From positions 248,001 to 312,000 of the forward strand of contig JAFKEE010000016.1 of assembly GCA_017307505.1 (NCBI GenBank): 64,000 nucleotides of DNA, in the 5' to 3' direction. Positions 17,246-26,716 of this stretch are shown here, piece after piece; the stretch's first letter is position 1; every line of letters starts with the position of its first letter. Position numbers and translations under genes: made by a program. The notes under the pieces were generated by a model. It did no database searches. It was not told the origin of the DNA and saw only the letters and a list, made by a program, of their open reading frames with translations. This stretch comes from Acidobacteriota bacterium (lineage in GTDB: Bacteria; Acidobacteriota; Terriglobia; Bryobacterales; Bryobacteraceae).

Positions 17246-20016
17246 TCAAGAGCATAACCGTGCATGGGGCGCGGATGCACAACCTGAAGAACATCAGCGT
17301 CGAGATCCCCCGCAACACGCTGACGGTGATTACCGGACTGAGTGGTTCGGGCAAGTCCTCGCTTGCCTTCGACACGATCTATGCCGAAGGACAGCGGAGG
17401 TACGTCGAGACACTTTCTCCCTATGCTCGCCAGTTCCTCGACCAGATGGAACGGCCGGAGGTGGATTCCATCGACGGGTTAAGCCCGGCGATTTCCATCG
17501 AGCAGAAGACGACCAACCGCAGCCCGCGGTCTACCGTCGGAACCATCACGGAGATCTACGACTACCTGCGCTTGCTATGGTCCTCCATTGGCATCCCGCA
17601 CTGCCCCAACTGTGGGATTCCGATCTCCAGGCAGACAACCCAGCAGATTCTTGAGAACATCCTGGCGCTCCGGCAGGACGATCGCATCATGATTCTGGCT
17701 CCAGTAGCGCGAGGGCGGAAGGGCGAGTACAAGAAGGAGCTGGAAAAGTACGCGCGTGCCGGCTTCGTGCGCGCCCGCATCGATGGTGTGCTGCGGTCTT
17801 TGGATGAGGAGATCGCACTCGACAAGCGGAAGAACCACACGATCGAAGTGGTAGTGGACCGCCTGTTGCTCAAGCCAGGGCTGGAGAAACGGCTGGAAGC
17901 GTCCATTGAGACAGCCACTAAGCTGGCCAACGGACTGGTCACGGTCGTGGTGGTGAACGGGCCTTCAGGCGAGAGTGAACGGCTGTACTCGCAGAAGATG
18001 GCGTGCCCGGACTGCGGCGAATCGGTACCCGAGATCGAGCCGCGCTCGTTCTCGTTCAATAGTCCATATGGAGCCTGCGAAACCTGCCACGGGTTGGGCA
18101 GTTCGTGGAGCTTCGACCCGATCAAGGTAATCGTGGATTCGTCGAAGCCGCTGTTTGACGGCGGGTTGGGGCCGGGCGGCAGTTCGGCGTTGATGCAGCA
18201 GTCGGTCGGTGAAGCGGCAAAGAAGCTCAAGATCAACATCACTAAGCCGTTCGACGAGTTAACGCCGAAGAACCAGCAGGCGCTACTCTATGGAGCTCCA
18301 GGGTTTCCGGGCATCATCAAGATCCTGGAACGGGCCTTCGAAGACTACAGCGAAGGCTACCGAGAGTACCTGATGGAGTACATGTCAGCGACGCCGTGCG
18401 CCACATGCAACGGCCAGCGGCTTCGTCCCTCCAGCCTGGCTGTGCGCGTGAAGGGCATGGGTATCGCGGAGTTCACCGGCATGCCGATCGCCCGGGCCCT
18501 GCCGGCAGCTCGGGAGTGGGTGCTGACTCCCAGGGAAGAGCAGATTGGTGCGCGGATCGTGGAAGAGATCCGGAACCGGCTTGAGTTCCTGACAGCCGTA
18601 GGGCTGGATTACCTGTCGTTGGAGCGGTCGGCCGCGACGCTGTCGGGCGGAGAGGCGCAGCGCATCCGGCTGGCCACTCAGATCGGTTCGAAGCTGCGTG
18701 GCGTGTTATACGTGCTGGACGAGCCCTCGATTGGGCTGCATCCGCGGGACAACGAGAAACTGCTGGATACGCTGAGCAGGCTGCGGGACATCGGGAACAC
18801 GGTCCTTGTCGTCGAGCACGACCAGGAGACGATCGAGCGGGCCGACTACGTCATCGACCTTGGGCCAGGGGCTGGCCGGCTGGGCGGGCATCTGGTGGCG
18901 GCAGGCACGCCGAAGCAGATCGCAGCCAACAAAGAGTCGCTCACGGGGCAGTACATGAGCGGCACACGGTCCGTGGAAGTCCCCGAATTCCGGCGGCCTG
19001 GCAATGGAAACAAACTGGTGCTGCGCGGCGCCCGCGAGCACAACCTGAAGGAACTCGACGTCGAGTTTCCGCTGGGCACGCTGATGGTGATCACCGGCGT
19101 CAGCGGCAGCGGGAAGTCGACCCTGATCCACGACCTGCTGTACCGTTCGATTTCGCAGTTTCTGTACAACAGCAAGGCGAAACCGGGCAACTACGACAAG
19201 ATTGAAGGCCTGGCGCACATCGACAAAGTAGTAGAGATTGATCAGTCGCCGATCGGCCGGTCGCCACGCTCGAATCCGGCGACCTACACAGGGGTCTTTA
19301 CACCCATCCGCGAGATCTTCGCGATGCTGCCGGAATCGCGGGAACGCGGCTACAAGCCGGGGCGCTTCAGCTTCAATGTGAAGGGCGGCCGTTGCGAAGC
19401 CTGCCAGGGCGATGGCATGAAGCGAATCGAAATGAATTTCCTGCCGGACGTTTTCGTGCCGTGCGACGTATGCCGCGGACGGCGGTACAACTCCGAAACG
19501 CTGCAGGTGAAGTTCAACGGGGTCTCCATCGCCGATCTGCTGGAGACGACGGTGGAAGACGCCTTGGTCCTGCTCCAGAATATCCCGCAGATCAAGCAGA
19601 AGTTGCAGACGCTGGTAGATGTGGGGCTGGGTTATCTGCACCTGGGCCAGAGTTCCACCACGCTGTCGGGCGGAGAGGCGCAGCGCATCAAGCTGGGCCG
19701 GGAACTGTCGCGGCGTCAAACAGGGAAGACGCTGTACATCCTGGACGAGCCAACGACCGGACTCCACTTCGAAGACGTCCGGCGGCTGCTGGATGTATTG
19801 AATCAGCTCGTTGACCTGGGCAATACGGTGTTGGTGATTGAGCACCATACGGATGTGATCAAGTCAGCCGACTGGATTATCGACCTGGGCCCCGAGGGCG
19901 GCGAAAAGGGCGGCACGATTGTGGCCACGGGGACTCCGGAGCAGGTGGTGAAGAACCGCCGCAGCCACACGGCGCGGGCGCTTGAAAAAGTGCTGAAAAA
20001 CGGCAAAGCTGGTTAA
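17242..20016 (+). CDS. uvrA: UvrABC excinuclease subunit A
   Basis: A 924-residue protein, normal length for UvrA. It has two ABC ATPase halves: Walker A motifs [10 protein letters not shown] (about residue 32) and [10 protein letters not shown] (about 620), and two signature motifs LSGGEAQRI (about 470 and 810), each followed by Walker B ([11 protein letters not shown] and [11 protein letters not shown]). Zinc ligands are CPNCG and the two-CxxC finger (CEACQGDG ... CDVCRGRR). [18 protein letters not shown] and [21 protein letters not shown] are diagnostic. UvrA finds bulky DNA lesions and loads UvrB in nucleotide excision repair. It is embedded in an operon with non-repair genes, starting inside the previous gene's stop. 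Confidence 0.98.
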   Translation: MIKSITVHGARMHNLKNISVEIPRNTLTVITGLSGSGKSSLAFDTIYAEGQRRYVETLSPYARQFLDQMERPEVDSIDGLSPAISIEQKTTNRSPRSTVGTITEIYDYLRLLWSSIGIPHCPNCGIPISRQTTQQILENILALRQDDRIMILAPVARGRKGEYKKELEKYARAGFVRARIDGVLRSLDEEIALDKRKNHTIEVVVDRLLLKPGLEKRLEASIETATKLANGLVTVVVVNGPSGESERLYSQKMACPDCGESVPEIEPRSFSFNSPYGACETCHGLGSSWSFDPIKVIVDSSKPLFDGGLGPGGSSALMQQSVGEAAKKLKINITKPFDELTPKNQQALLYGAPGFPGIIKILERAFEDYSEGYREYLMEYMSATPCATCNGQRLRPSSLAVRVKGMGIAEFTGMPIARALPAAREWVLTPREEQIGARIVEEIRNRLEFLTAVGLDYLSLERSAATLSGGEAQRIRLATQIGSKLRGVLYVLDEPSIGLHPRDNEKLLDTLSRLRDIGNTVLVVEHDQETIERADYVIDLGPGAGRLGGHLVAAGTPKQIAANKESLTGQYMSGTRSVEVPEFRRPGNGNKLVLRGAREHNLKELDVEFPLGTLMVITGVSGSGKSTLIHDLLYRSISQFLYNSKAKPGNYDKIEGLAHIDKVVEIDQSPIGRSPRSNPATYTGVFTPIREIFAMLPESRERGYKPGRFSFNVKGGRCEACQGDGMKRIEMNFLPDVFVPCDVCRGRRYNSETLQVKFNGVSIADLLETTVEDALVLLQNIPQIKQKLQTLVDVGLGYLHLGQSSTTLSGGEAQRIKLGRELSRRQTGKTLYILDEPTTGLHFEDVRRLLDVLNQLVDLGNTVLVIEHHTDVIKSADWIIDLGPEGGEKGGTIVATGTPEQVVKNRRSHTARALEKVLKNGKAG

Positions 20017-20026
20017 AGTACCCGAA

Positions 20027-20986
20027 TTGACGAAATACAGCCACCAACCCCTGGAGTTCCAAGGACTTTCCACCGTACCGATCGAAGCGCGCGGCGGCAA
20101 GGTGCGTCACGAGCACATGGCCGTGCCGCACACGGCAGCGAGCACGCTGGGCTCCTGGCTGGACCGGCTGCCGAAGTTGCTGGCGGCAGACTCGCTGCGG
20201 GGTGTGGTGGCAGCTCTGGAACAGGCGCGCCAGCGTGAGCGCGGCATCCTGTGGGGTATCGGCGGGCATGTCATCAAATGCGGACTGGCGCCGGTGTTCA
20301 TTGACCTGATGGACCGCGGATTCGTGAGCGGCATCGTCATGAACGGCGCGGCGTCGATCCATGACTTTGAGATCGGGATTGCCGGGTGCACGTCGGAAGA
20401 GGTGGAAGACGTGCTGCCGGACGGTCGGTTCGGCTCCGCCGAAGAGACGGGCCGCGAGATGAACCTGGCGATCCGGGCGGCGGCCGGGCAGGGCATCGGC
20501 ATGGGTGAGGCCCTAGGCTCGCACCTGGAACATATCGTCAAATCGCAATATGCCGATGCGTGCTTGTTGTACCAGGCATGGAAACGATCGATTCCGGTGA
20601 CGGTGCATGTAGCGGTGGGGACAGATACCCCGCATACGCACCCGGCCGCCGATGGGCCCGCCATCGGAGCGGCGACGCACCATGATTTCAGGTTGTTCTG
20701 TTCCCTGGTGCGGGCATTGAACGATGGCGGGGTTTACCTGAATGTCGGCAGCGCGGTGGTGCTACCCGAGGTGTTCCTGAAGGCCGTATCCGTGGTCCGG
20801 AACCTGGGCTTTCCGCTGGGTGACTTCACAACAGCGAATTTCGATTTTCTGCAGCACTACCGGCCGCGCGTGAATGTGGTGAACCGGCCGCATGCAGGGC
20901 GGGGCGGGCAGGGTTATGCCATCACGGGGCATCACGAGATCATGATCCCGTTGCTGGCGGCTCTGCTCATTGAGAAGCAGTCATGA
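20027..20986 (+). CDS. Deoxyhypusine-synthase-like NAD-binding protein
   Basis: A 319-residue protein. Blocks such as GIVMNGAASIHDFEIGIAG, VHVAVGTDTPHTHP, HDFRLFCSLVRALNDGGVYLNVGSAVVLPEVFLKA and YAITGHHEIMIPLLAALL resemble a bacterial family that I recall as distant from deoxyhypusine synthase (Rossmann-like, NAD-using). Deoxyhypusine synthase itself moves an aminobutyl group from spermidine to eIF5A, which bacteria lack, so the real substrate is unknown. The start is TTG, ten bases after uvrA; ATG occurs only 30 codons in, which would remove conserved sequence. Its stop overlaps the CPBP gene start (ATGA). The family assignment is from memory and moderately secure; a function is not claimed. 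Confidence 0.6.
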   Translation: MTKYSHQPLEFQGLSTVPIEARGGKVRHEHMAVPHTAASTLGSWLDRLPKLLAADSLRGVVAALEQARQRERGILWGIGGHVIKCGLAPVFIDLMDRGFVSGIVMNGAASIHDFEIGIAGCTSEEVEDVLPDGRFGSAEETGREMNLAIRAAAGQGIGMGEALGSHLEHIVKSQYADACLLYQAWKRSIPVTVHVAVGTDTPHTHPAADGPAIGAATHHDFRLFCSLVRALNDGGVYLNVGSAVVLPEVFLKAVSVVRNLGFPLGDFTTANFDFLQHYRPRVNVVNRPHAGRGGQGYAITGHHEIMIPLLAALLIEKQS

Positions 20987-21723
20987 CGCAGCCGCAGCCC
21001 ATTCCATCCGGGGACGCGTCGCGGCCCGACCAGCCGTTCTGGTCCTGGATTGACGCGGCCCTGGTGTTCGCACTGGCTGTGCCCTGCCTGTTCCTGTCGG
21101 CGCTATTGGCCAAGGGCGTGTTCGCACTCGTGCCGGCGCCGCCCAGTGATGCGGGCAAGGCCATCACGCTGCAGTTCGTGGCCTACGCGCTTTGGTTTGG
21201 CGTGCTGATCCTGCTGCTGAAGATCCGTTACGACGAGCCGTTCTGGGCCTCGCTGGGGTGGAAAATCCCCTGGCCTCGCATGGGGCTCACGCTCTTCGCC
21301 GGACCTGTCCTGGTGTTGACCGTGGCGGTGCTGGGGCAGTTGCTGAACACCCCGGTAGTCGACAATTCGATCGAGAAGCTGCTGCACGGGCGCATGTCGA
21401 TTCTGCTGGTGGGTTTCTTTGCTACTACATTGGGGCCATTGGCGGAGGAGCTGATTTTCCGTGGTTTCCTTCAGCCACTCACGATCCGGACCTTCGGCGC
21501 GGCGGCCGGCATTCTGCTGAGCAGCCTGCCGTTCGCGTTACTTCACGGGCCCCAATATTCCTGGAGCTGGCAGCATATTGTGCTGCTGGTGCTGGCTTCG
21601 AGTGTGTTTGGGTACACGCGGCACCGTACAGGGTCGACAGCCGCGTCGACGCTGGTTCATGCCACGTACAACCTCACGTTTTTCGCGGGATACCTGCTTC
21701 AAAGGAAGGAACTGTTTTCCTAA
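20983..21723 (+). CDS. CPBP-family intramembrane metalloprotease
   Basis: A 246-residue polytopic protein with about seven hydrophobic segments. The CPBP/Abi/Rce1 catalytic motifs are present in order: [16 protein letters not shown] (EExxxR), PFALLHG (FxxxH) and [13 protein letters not shown] (HxxxN/B). Members cut prenylated or other substrates in the membrane or act as scaffolds. It starts in ATGA with the preceding gene, and its TAA shares a base with the ATG of mtnA (TAATG), so the genes are translationally coupled. Two in-frame stretches (residues 1-20 polar, then a helix) are consistent with the N-terminus inside. The substrate is unknown. Confidence 0.87.
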   Translation: MTQPQPIPSGDASRPDQPFWSWIDAALVFALAVPCLFLSALLAKGVFALVPAPPSDAGKAITLQFVAYALWFGVLILLLKIRYDEPFWASLGWKIPWPRMGLTLFAGPVLVLTVAVLGQLLNTPVVDNSIEKLLHGRMSILLVGFFATTLGPLAEELIFRGFLQPLTIRTFGAAAGILLSSLPFALLHGPQYSWSWQHIVLLVLASSVFGYTRHRTGSTAASTLVHATYNLTFFAGYLLQRKELFS

Positions 21724-22751
21724 TGGTCGAGACCATTCAATGGACCGATGCCGGCGTGGTGATGATCGATCAGACGCGGCTGCCACGGGTGGAGGAGTTT
21801 GTCACCTGCACCACGTACGACGAGGTGGCCCATGCCATCAAAACGATGGTGATCCGCGGAGCACCGGCGATTGGCGTGGCGGCTGCGATGGGCGTCGCGC
21901 TGGGTGTCTTGAAGGCCGACCCGGCGAAGCTGGATTCCGAGTTTGAAGTGATCTGCTCGACACTGGCGGCCACCCGCCCCACAGCGGTGAACCTGTTCTG
22001 GGCGATTGACCGGATGAAGAAGCTCTATGCGTCGCTGCAGGGGCAACCGATCGAGGTCCTGCGCGACGCGATGGTAAAAGAAGCGAAGCAGGTCTACCTG
22101 GAAGACATCGCCATCAACGAGGCGATCGGCGCGCATGGCGCTCCACTGGTTCCGGATGGCAAGACCGTGCTGACACACTGCAATGCCGGCGCGCTGGCGA
22201 CTGCCGGCTTCGGCACGGCGCTGGGCGTTATCCGCGCGGCCGTCAACGCGGGCAAAAAGATCGATGTGTTCGCCGATGAGACGCGGCCGTTCCTGCAGGG
22301 CGCGCGCCTGACGGTGTGGGAACTGCAGCAGGACAACATTCCGGTGAAGCTGATCACCGACAACATGGCGGGCCACTTCCTGAAGAGCGGCCGCATCGGA
22401 TGTGTTGTAGTGGGCGCCGACCGCATCGCCCGCAACGGTGATGTGGCCAACAAGGTGGGCACCTACGGCGTGGCCGTTCTGGCCAAGGAGAACGGAGTGC
22501 CGTTCTATGTGGCCGCTCCGATTTCGACGCTGGACCTGACTCTCGACAGCGGCGACCAGATTCCGATCGAGCAGCGCCCATCCACGGAAGTGACGGAAGT
22601 GTTCGGCGTGCCCGTGGCGCCGGAGAACACGGCCGTCGAGAATCCGGCGTTTGATGTGACGCCGAATCGATATGTGGCGGGCATCATTACGGAAAAGGGT
22701 GTCGCACGTCCACCCTATGAGGAGAGCCTCCCCAGGCTGGCCCAGGAGTAA
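21723..22751 (+). CDS. mtnA: S-methyl-5-thioribose-1-phosphate isomerase (methionine salvage)
   Basis: A 342-residue protein matching MtnA/eIF2B-like isomerases in length and sequence: [20 protein letters not shown] near residue 50, [36 protein letters not shown] with the catalytic Cys, [17 protein letters not shown] and [20 protein letters not shown]. The enzyme converts methylthioribose-1-phosphate to methylthioribulose-1-phosphate, recycling the methylthioadenosine released by polyamine and other aminopropyl-transfer reactions. It starts by sharing one base with the CPBP stop. No other methionine-salvage gene lies in the window. The co-operonic deoxyhypusine-synthase-like gene hints at polyamine metabolism; that is inference. 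Confidence 0.95.
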   Translation: MVETIQWTDAGVVMIDQTRLPRVEEFVTCTTYDEVAHAIKTMVIRGAPAIGVAAAMGVALGVLKADPAKLDSEFEVICSTLAATRPTAVNLFWAIDRMKKLYASLQGQPIEVLRDAMVKEAKQVYLEDIAINEAIGAHGAPLVPDGKTVLTHCNAGALATAGFGTALGVIRAAVNAGKKIDVFADETRPFLQGARLTVWELQQDNIPVKLITDNMAGHFLKSGRIGCVVVGADRIARNGDVANKVGTYGVAVLAKENGVPFYVAAPISTLDLTLDSGDQIPIEQRPSTEVTEVFGVPVAPENTAVENPAFDVTPNRYVAGIITEKGVARPPYEESLPRLAQE

Positions 22752-22754
22752 CAC

Positions 22755-23297
22755 ATGAAACAACTTCTTCTCTTCTTTGTGCTGGCGGTGAGCGCCATGG
22801 CGGGCCCTCTAAGCGGCAAGCGAGTGGCCAGCTTCACTCTCGCTGACGCGACGGGCAAGTACTATGACGTGCTCGATTTCCGCGGCAAGGTGCTGCTGAT
22901 CGACATCATGAAGACCGATTGTCCGCACTGCCAGACTCTCTCGCGGACGCTGGAGCGCGTGAAGGCGAAGTACGGAGACAAGATCGCAGTCCTGTCGATC
23001 GTGAACCCGCCGGACGATCCGCCGCGTGTTGCCGCCTACATCGCCAAGTACAGAGTGACCAATCCGGTGCTGTTCGACTTTGGCCAGGCGACGGCGGCCA
23101 TGCTGAGGATCACCCCTCAGAATCCAAGCATCAATCTGCCCACGCTGCTGGTTGTGGATGCGCAGGGTATTGTGCGGTCAGACCTCGTCTATGACGATTC
23201 GCAGAAGGCAATCTTCGAGGGCGACGGGCTGTATGCCGTGATTGATAAAGCAATGGGCGGGGCTCCTCCAGCCGCCGCCCCCTCAAAGAAGAAGTAG
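22755..23297 (+). CDS. Exported thioredoxin-like (TlpA/redoxin) protein
   Basis: A 180-residue secreted protein with signal peptide MKQLLLFFVLAVSAMAGPLS, then a thioredoxin/AhpC-like fold. The redox motif is TDCPHCQTL (CPHC, about residues 55-58), and cis-Pro lies in INLPTLLVVDAQG. The tail is Pro/Ala/Lys-rich (APPAAAPSKKK). It starts three bases after mtnA and closes the operon, directly before a terminator. CPHC is typical of thiol oxidants or reductants of the periplasm (TlpA, ResA). A role in disulfide reduction or cytochrome maturation is possible; no such partner genes are near. Confidence 0.85.
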   Translation: MKQLLLFFVLAVSAMAGPLSGKRVASFTLADATGKYYDVLDFRGKVLLIDIMKTDCPHCQTLSRTLERVKAKYGDKIAVLSIVNPPDDPPRVAAYIAKYRVTNPVLFDFGQATAAMLRITPQNPSINLPTLLVVDAQGIVRSDLVYDDSQKAIFEGDGLYAVIDKAMGGAPPAAAPSKKK

Positions 23298-23318
23298 CCT
23301 CCCAGGCGCACGTTTCGC

Positions 23319-23352
23319 AGGGCCGGTGCCGGAACCGGCCCTTTCGTGTTTT
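23319..23352 (+). terminator. Rho-independent terminator of the uvrA-mtnA operon
   Basis: A 9-bp perfect stem (AGGGCCGGT / ACCGGCCCT) with a 6-base loop follows 21 bases after the last stop codon and is followed by TTCGTGTTTT, an interrupted T-run. Its position between convergent genes supports termination of the rightward operon. The minus strand lacks a T-run. Confidence 0.7.
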
Positions 23353-23367
23353 CAGGGTGTGGGCAAT

Positions 23368-24057
23368 TCAGGCGCACTCGACGTCGGCGAGTTTCCAGAG
23401 ACCGAGCGCCTTGTCCTCATAGCCGCCGCCCGCCTCCGTGCAACCTTCCACCAGAACCCTCGTCGGAGCAGGCCAGTGGAAGGGCGCGATCTCGAAATTC
23501 AACATGCGCCAGTCGCCGTCCTGGATGTCGGCGTTTTGTTCGCATTCCAGGAATGTGGTCGTGAGCAGCCAAGTGGAGCCGCTCCGCTTCAGGTTTGCGA
23601 TAGCGCGCCGGATGTTTGCGAAGGAGAGGTGAACCAGGCAGTCGCGGCAGAAAACCATATCGGCACGCGGAAGCGGATCGCTGCACAGATCCAGGCGCAG
23701 GAACTCCTTGCCGGGATGACCGACGAACTTCGCGCGGTTGGCCAAGACGAGGCTTTCGACCAGGTCTGCGCCGATGTAGCGCTGAACCGGCAAGTTGGCT
23801 TTACTCAGCCACCCGAAGTCGCCGCAGGGGATGTCCAGAAAGGTCCCGACGCCAAGCTCCGCCAGGAGTTGTGGCAACTCGGTGCGCAGCCGGAGGGTAG
23901 CGGAGTCCTCCGAACCGAGTCCGGAGACAGACTCTTCGGCGCCCCATAGGTTGGTGTCGTGAATGGTGGTGAAGACCTGATCGAGAGGCAGTTCCTTAAG
24001 CTCAGCGGCCTTTTCGCGGAAGCGGACAGAGGCCGTCACCGGGGGACGGACTTTCAT
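23368..24057 (-). CDS. Class I SAM-dependent methyltransferase
   Basis: A 229-residue protein with methyltransferase motif I GTFLDIPCGDFGWL (about residues 75-88), the acidic end of strand 2 (YIGADLVESLV) and motif IV-like MVFCRDCLVHLSFANI. The pattern 'PCGDF-W ... CRDCLVHLS' recalls small stand-alone methyltransferases near glycan genes, but the substrate cannot be read. The first four bases of its start overlap the stop of the threonine-dehydratase-like gene, so it is the third gene of a leftward trio. TTTLECEQNADIQDGDWR is an unusual polar insert near the end. Confidence 0.8.
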   Translation of the reverse strand: MKVRPPVTASVRFREKAAELKELPLDQVFTTIHDTNLWGAEESVSGLGSEDSATLRLRTELPQLLAELGVGTFLDIPCGDFGWLSKANLPVQRYIGADLVESLVLANRAKFVGHPGKEFLRLDLCSDPLPRADMVFCRDCLVHLSFANIRRAIANLKRSGSTWLLTTTFLECEQNADIQDGDWRMLNFEIAPFHWPAPTRVLVEGCTEAGGGYEDKALGLWKLADVECA

Positions 24058-25004
24058 AACGTGGCGAGCACCTCCAGATCCACATTACCGCCGCTGAGGA
24101 TGACCGCAACCCGTTTCAGGCCGGCGGGCAGCTTTTTGTGGAGCACGGCAGAGGCACCCACGGCGCCGCTGGGTTCCACCACGAGCTTCATCCGCGTCAT
24201 CACGAATTTGGTCGTATCCCGGATTTCGTCTTCCGTCACCAGGAGGACGTCTTCCACCAGTTCCTGGATGATGGGGAAGTTCAGCGCTCCAGGCTTTGTG
24301 GTGCGCAGGCCGTCGGCGATCGTCGGCGGTGAACTGATCTCCACGGGCTTGCCTTCCTGGCGGGACAGCCAGTAGTCATTGCCCAGTTCGGGCTCCACGC
24401 CGAAGACGCGGATAGAGGGGTTGATCGCTTTTGCTGCGACCGCGGAGCCGGAAAGGAGCCCGCCGCCGCCCAGGCAGACGACCAGGGCGTCCAGCGAAGG
24501 AACCTGCTCCATGATCTCCAAGGCACAGGTGCCGGCTCCGGCCACGATCCAGGGATGATCGAAGGGCGGGACCACCATGGCGCCGGTCTCCTCGGAGATC
24601 CCGCGGCAGATGGCTTCGCGCGATTCCTTGAGGCGGTCGTAGGTGACGATGGTGGCTCCGTTGGCGCGCGTGGCCTCCAGCTTGGACTTGGGCGCATCGT
24701 CCGGCATGACGAGCGTCGCTTTCACGCCCAGCAGGCGGGCGGCGATGGCCACAGCCTGGGCATGGTTGCCGGAGGAGAAACCCACGACACCTTTGGCGCG
24801 CTGTTCGGGCGTCATGGAATAGAGGAAGTTGGCGGCGCCGCGGATCTTAAAAGCGCCGCCCTTCTGCAGGTTTTCGCACTTGAAAAAGACCTCGGCGCCG
24901 GCTCGTTCATCAAAGCTGCGCGAGGTCCAGATGGGCGTCTTCTGGGCGATGGGGGCGATGCGCGCCGCCGCCGCGCGAATGTCCTCAAGGGAGATGGCGG
25001 CCAT
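24054..25004 (-). CDS. PLP-dependent threonine/serine dehydratase-like enzyme
   Basis: A 316-residue fold-type II PLP enzyme. The cofactor lysine sits in KGGAFKIRGA (about residue 52), the phosphate-binding loop is in CLGGGGLLSG (about 180), the Asn cofactor contact is FSSGNHAQAVAIAARLLG, and the end is VVEPSGAVGASAVL. Length and the absence of a C-terminal ACT domain fit the short threonine ammonia-lyase / serine racemase / threo-3-hydroxyaspartate ammonia-lyase group rather than biosynthetic IlvA. It would deaminate threonine or serine to a 2-oxoacid. The neighbour upstream, a D-2-hydroxyacid dehydrogenase overlapping it by one base, could reduce such an oxoacid; this pairing is inference. 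Confidence 0.87.
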   Translation of the reverse strand: MAAISLEDIRAAAARIAPIAQKTPIWTSRSFDERAGAEVFFKCENLQKGGAFKIRGAANFLYSMTPEQRAKGVVGFSSGNHAQAVAIAARLLGVKATLVMPDDAPKSKLEATRANGATIVTYDRLKESREAICRGISEETGAMVVPPFDHPWIVAGAGTCALEIMEQVPSLDALVVCLGGGGLLSGSAVAAKAINPSIRVFGVEPELGNDYWLSRQEGKPVEISSPPTIADGLRTTKPGALNFPIIQELVEDVLLVTEDEIRDTTKFVMTRMKLVVEPSGAVGASAVLHKKLPAGLKRVAVILSGGNVDLEVLATL

Positions 25005-25933
25005 CAGTAGCCCGCCTGCTTGTCGCTGATGTTTTTCAATTGCTCACCTTTGGCAAAGAGAGAGTAGTTCTCGAGGAAGAGTTCCATGGCGTCGTAGAGC
25101 CACGTCGCCGTGTTGTCCGAGCAGTGGGGTGAGAGCAGGACATTGTCGAGGGACCACAGGGGGTGATCCTCCGGCAGCGGCTCTTCGTCGAAGACGTCGA
25201 GGACGGCTCCGCGGATCCAGTTCTCGCGCAGGGCGTGAAGCATGGCGGGTTCGTCGACCACGGGTCCGCGGCCCAGGTTGATGAGAACGGCTTCCGGCTT
25301 CATCATGCGCAGTTCCGTCTCGCCGATCATGCCGCGCGTCTCAGGCGTGAGCGGCGCGCCAACCAGCAGGTAGTCGGAGCGCTGGAGGATGGTTTCGAGC
25401 TCTTCGCGGGTATGCCGCCGGCCGATGCCGTGGACATGCATTCCGAAGGCATTGGCCAGGGACGCGACCGCGCGTCCAATGGAGCCGTGGCCAACGATGC
25501 CCAGCGACGCGCCATGCAGTTCAGTCACTGTAAACTTCTCCCAGCGGCGTTCCCGCTGCTGGCGGCGCATGCGGCGAATGTCCTTGGCAAACCAGAGCAT
25601 GCCGGCGATGGCGAACTCGCCCAGGGAGCGGGCAAAGACACCGCGGCCATTGGTGAGGGTGGCATCGCTCTCGACGAGGGCGGGGAAGAGCATTGTTTCC
25701 AGGCCGGCCCACAGGGAATGAACCCACTGGACGCGCGGCGCCATGGACCATACCTGTTCGACAACCTCCCGGCTCACCGCACCAACCAGGAGGATGTCGG
25801 CCTCCGGCGCAGCGTTGGCGAAGGCCTCGGCGGTGTCGCCGGCCACAATGCGGCACTCCGGCGGAAGGCGTTCCAGCAGTGTCAGATGCCGGGCAGTTGG
25901 GCTATTCAGAACCAGGATCGTGTGTCCAGCCAT
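25004..25933 (-). CDS. D-2-hydroxyacid dehydrogenase (NAD(P)-dependent)
   Basis: A 309-residue member of the D-isomer-specific 2-hydroxyacid dehydrogenase family. The nucleotide fold motif is LGIVGHGSIGRAVASLA (about residues 142-158). Catalytic residues are Arg in LINLGRGPVVDE, Glu in VFDEEPLPEDHPLW and His in VLLSPHCSD. The substrate domain (residues 1-100) is the short form. ATG at MAGHT is chosen; GGAGAG lies just upstream, and a TTG one codon earlier is possible. It is the first gene of the leftward trio and shares one base with the next start. The substrate (glyoxylate, hydroxypyruvate, other) is not determined. Confidence 0.9.
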   Translation of the reverse strand: MAGHTILVLNSPTARHLTLLERLPPECRIVAGDTAEAFANAAPEADILLVGAVSREVVEQVWSMAPRVQWVHSLWAGLETMLFPALVESDATLTNGRGVFARSLGEFAIAGMLWFAKDIRRMRRQQRERRWEKFTVTELHGASLGIVGHGSIGRAVASLANAFGMHVHGIGRRHTREELETILQRSDYLLVGAPLTPETRGMIGETELRMMKPEAVLINLGRGPVVDEPAMLHALRENWIRGAVLDVFDEEPLPEDHPLWSLDNVLLSPHCSDNTATWLYDAMELFLENYSLFAKGEQLKNISDKQAGY

Positions 25934-26035
25934 CAACTCTCCATTCCCAGGGATTCAGACTTGGCTCGGGCCAAGCCTAGCCTCAGTATAAAGCCCGCCT
26001 TGCGGCTGCTATCGATACTACGGGACACTGGGGAG

Positions 26036-26716
26036 GTGGAAGGCTACTGCACCTGCGGAGCGAAGCTCCTGCCGGATTCTCAATTCTGTCACCGCTGTGG
26101 CCGCCCGTTGCGAGACGACATTGGCGTGGCAGAGGCGCCGGAGCCGGCGCCGGGCGAAGCCCCGGTAGAATCGGCACCTGTTGTCCAACCCGAAGTCGTT
26201 ATTCAGATTGCGCCCGCAACTCCGGCCGAGATCAACTTTCACAACGGAGTAGCCGTGCGAGTCGGATTCCTGGCCGCGGCGATTGTTCAACTGCTGATGA
26301 CGTTATCCGCAGCGGTTGCAGGGCCGATCATGATGCCCATCGTGCTGTGTGGTGGTGGTTACTATGCAGTCTTCCTCTACCGGCGCAGAACCGGTGCGGG
26401 CCTCACAGTGGCCAACGGCGCCCGGATGGGCTGGATCACTGGCGTGTTCACCTTCGTCATCACAACGGTATTCTTCACGCTGGGCATGGCTGCCCTCGCC
26501 GGCAGCGATCAGCTCATGAAAGCGTATAAGGACAGCGCCGCTGGACTGGGCCTGCCGCCTGACGCCGCGAACCAGTTGCAGAAGGTGATGAACGATCCGG
26601 CCACTTTTGGTTTGTCGATCGTGTTCACGTTGATTCTGCAGTTCTTCCTGCTGACGGTACTGTGTTCCGTCGGCGGAGCCCTGTGTGCCAAGTTCGGCCA
26701 GAACCGGAAGGCCTAA
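26036..26716 (+). CDS. Membrane protein with N-terminal zinc ribbon
   Basis: A 226-residue protein beginning with a double-knuckle zinc ribbon (YCTCGAKLLPDSQFCHRCGR), then an acidic Pro/Glu/Ala linker (residues ~35-60) and four hydrophobic segments (VGFLAAAIVQLLMTLSAAVA; GPIMMPIVLCGGGYYAVFLY; GVFTFVITTVFFTLGMAAL; FGLSIVFTLILQFFLLTVL). The start is uncertain: GTG, with GGGGAG directly before it, is used; a TTG 12 codons upstream is the alternative. No enzymatic domain is seen. Zinc-ribbon plus DUF4199-like membrane architecture is common in Acidobacteria. Its end overlaps the convergent EamA gene by 4 bases. Confidence 0.68.
   Translation: MEGYCTCGAKLLPDSQFCHRCGRPLRDDIGVAEAPEPAPGEAPVESAPVVQPEVVIQIAPATPAEINFHNGVAVRVGFLAAAIVQLLMTLSAAVAGPIMMPIVLCGGGYYAVFLYRRRTGAGLTVANGARMGWITGVFTFVITTVFFTLGMAALAGSDQLMKAYKDSAAGLGLPPDAANQLQKVMNDPATFGLSIVFTLILQFFLLTVLCSVGGALCAKFGQNRKA

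Noticed and set aside
21192-21722. Upstream extension of the mtnA frame
   Set aside because: It overlaps the CPBP protease gene in another frame; mtnA family proteins start at the ATG that overlaps the CPBP stop.
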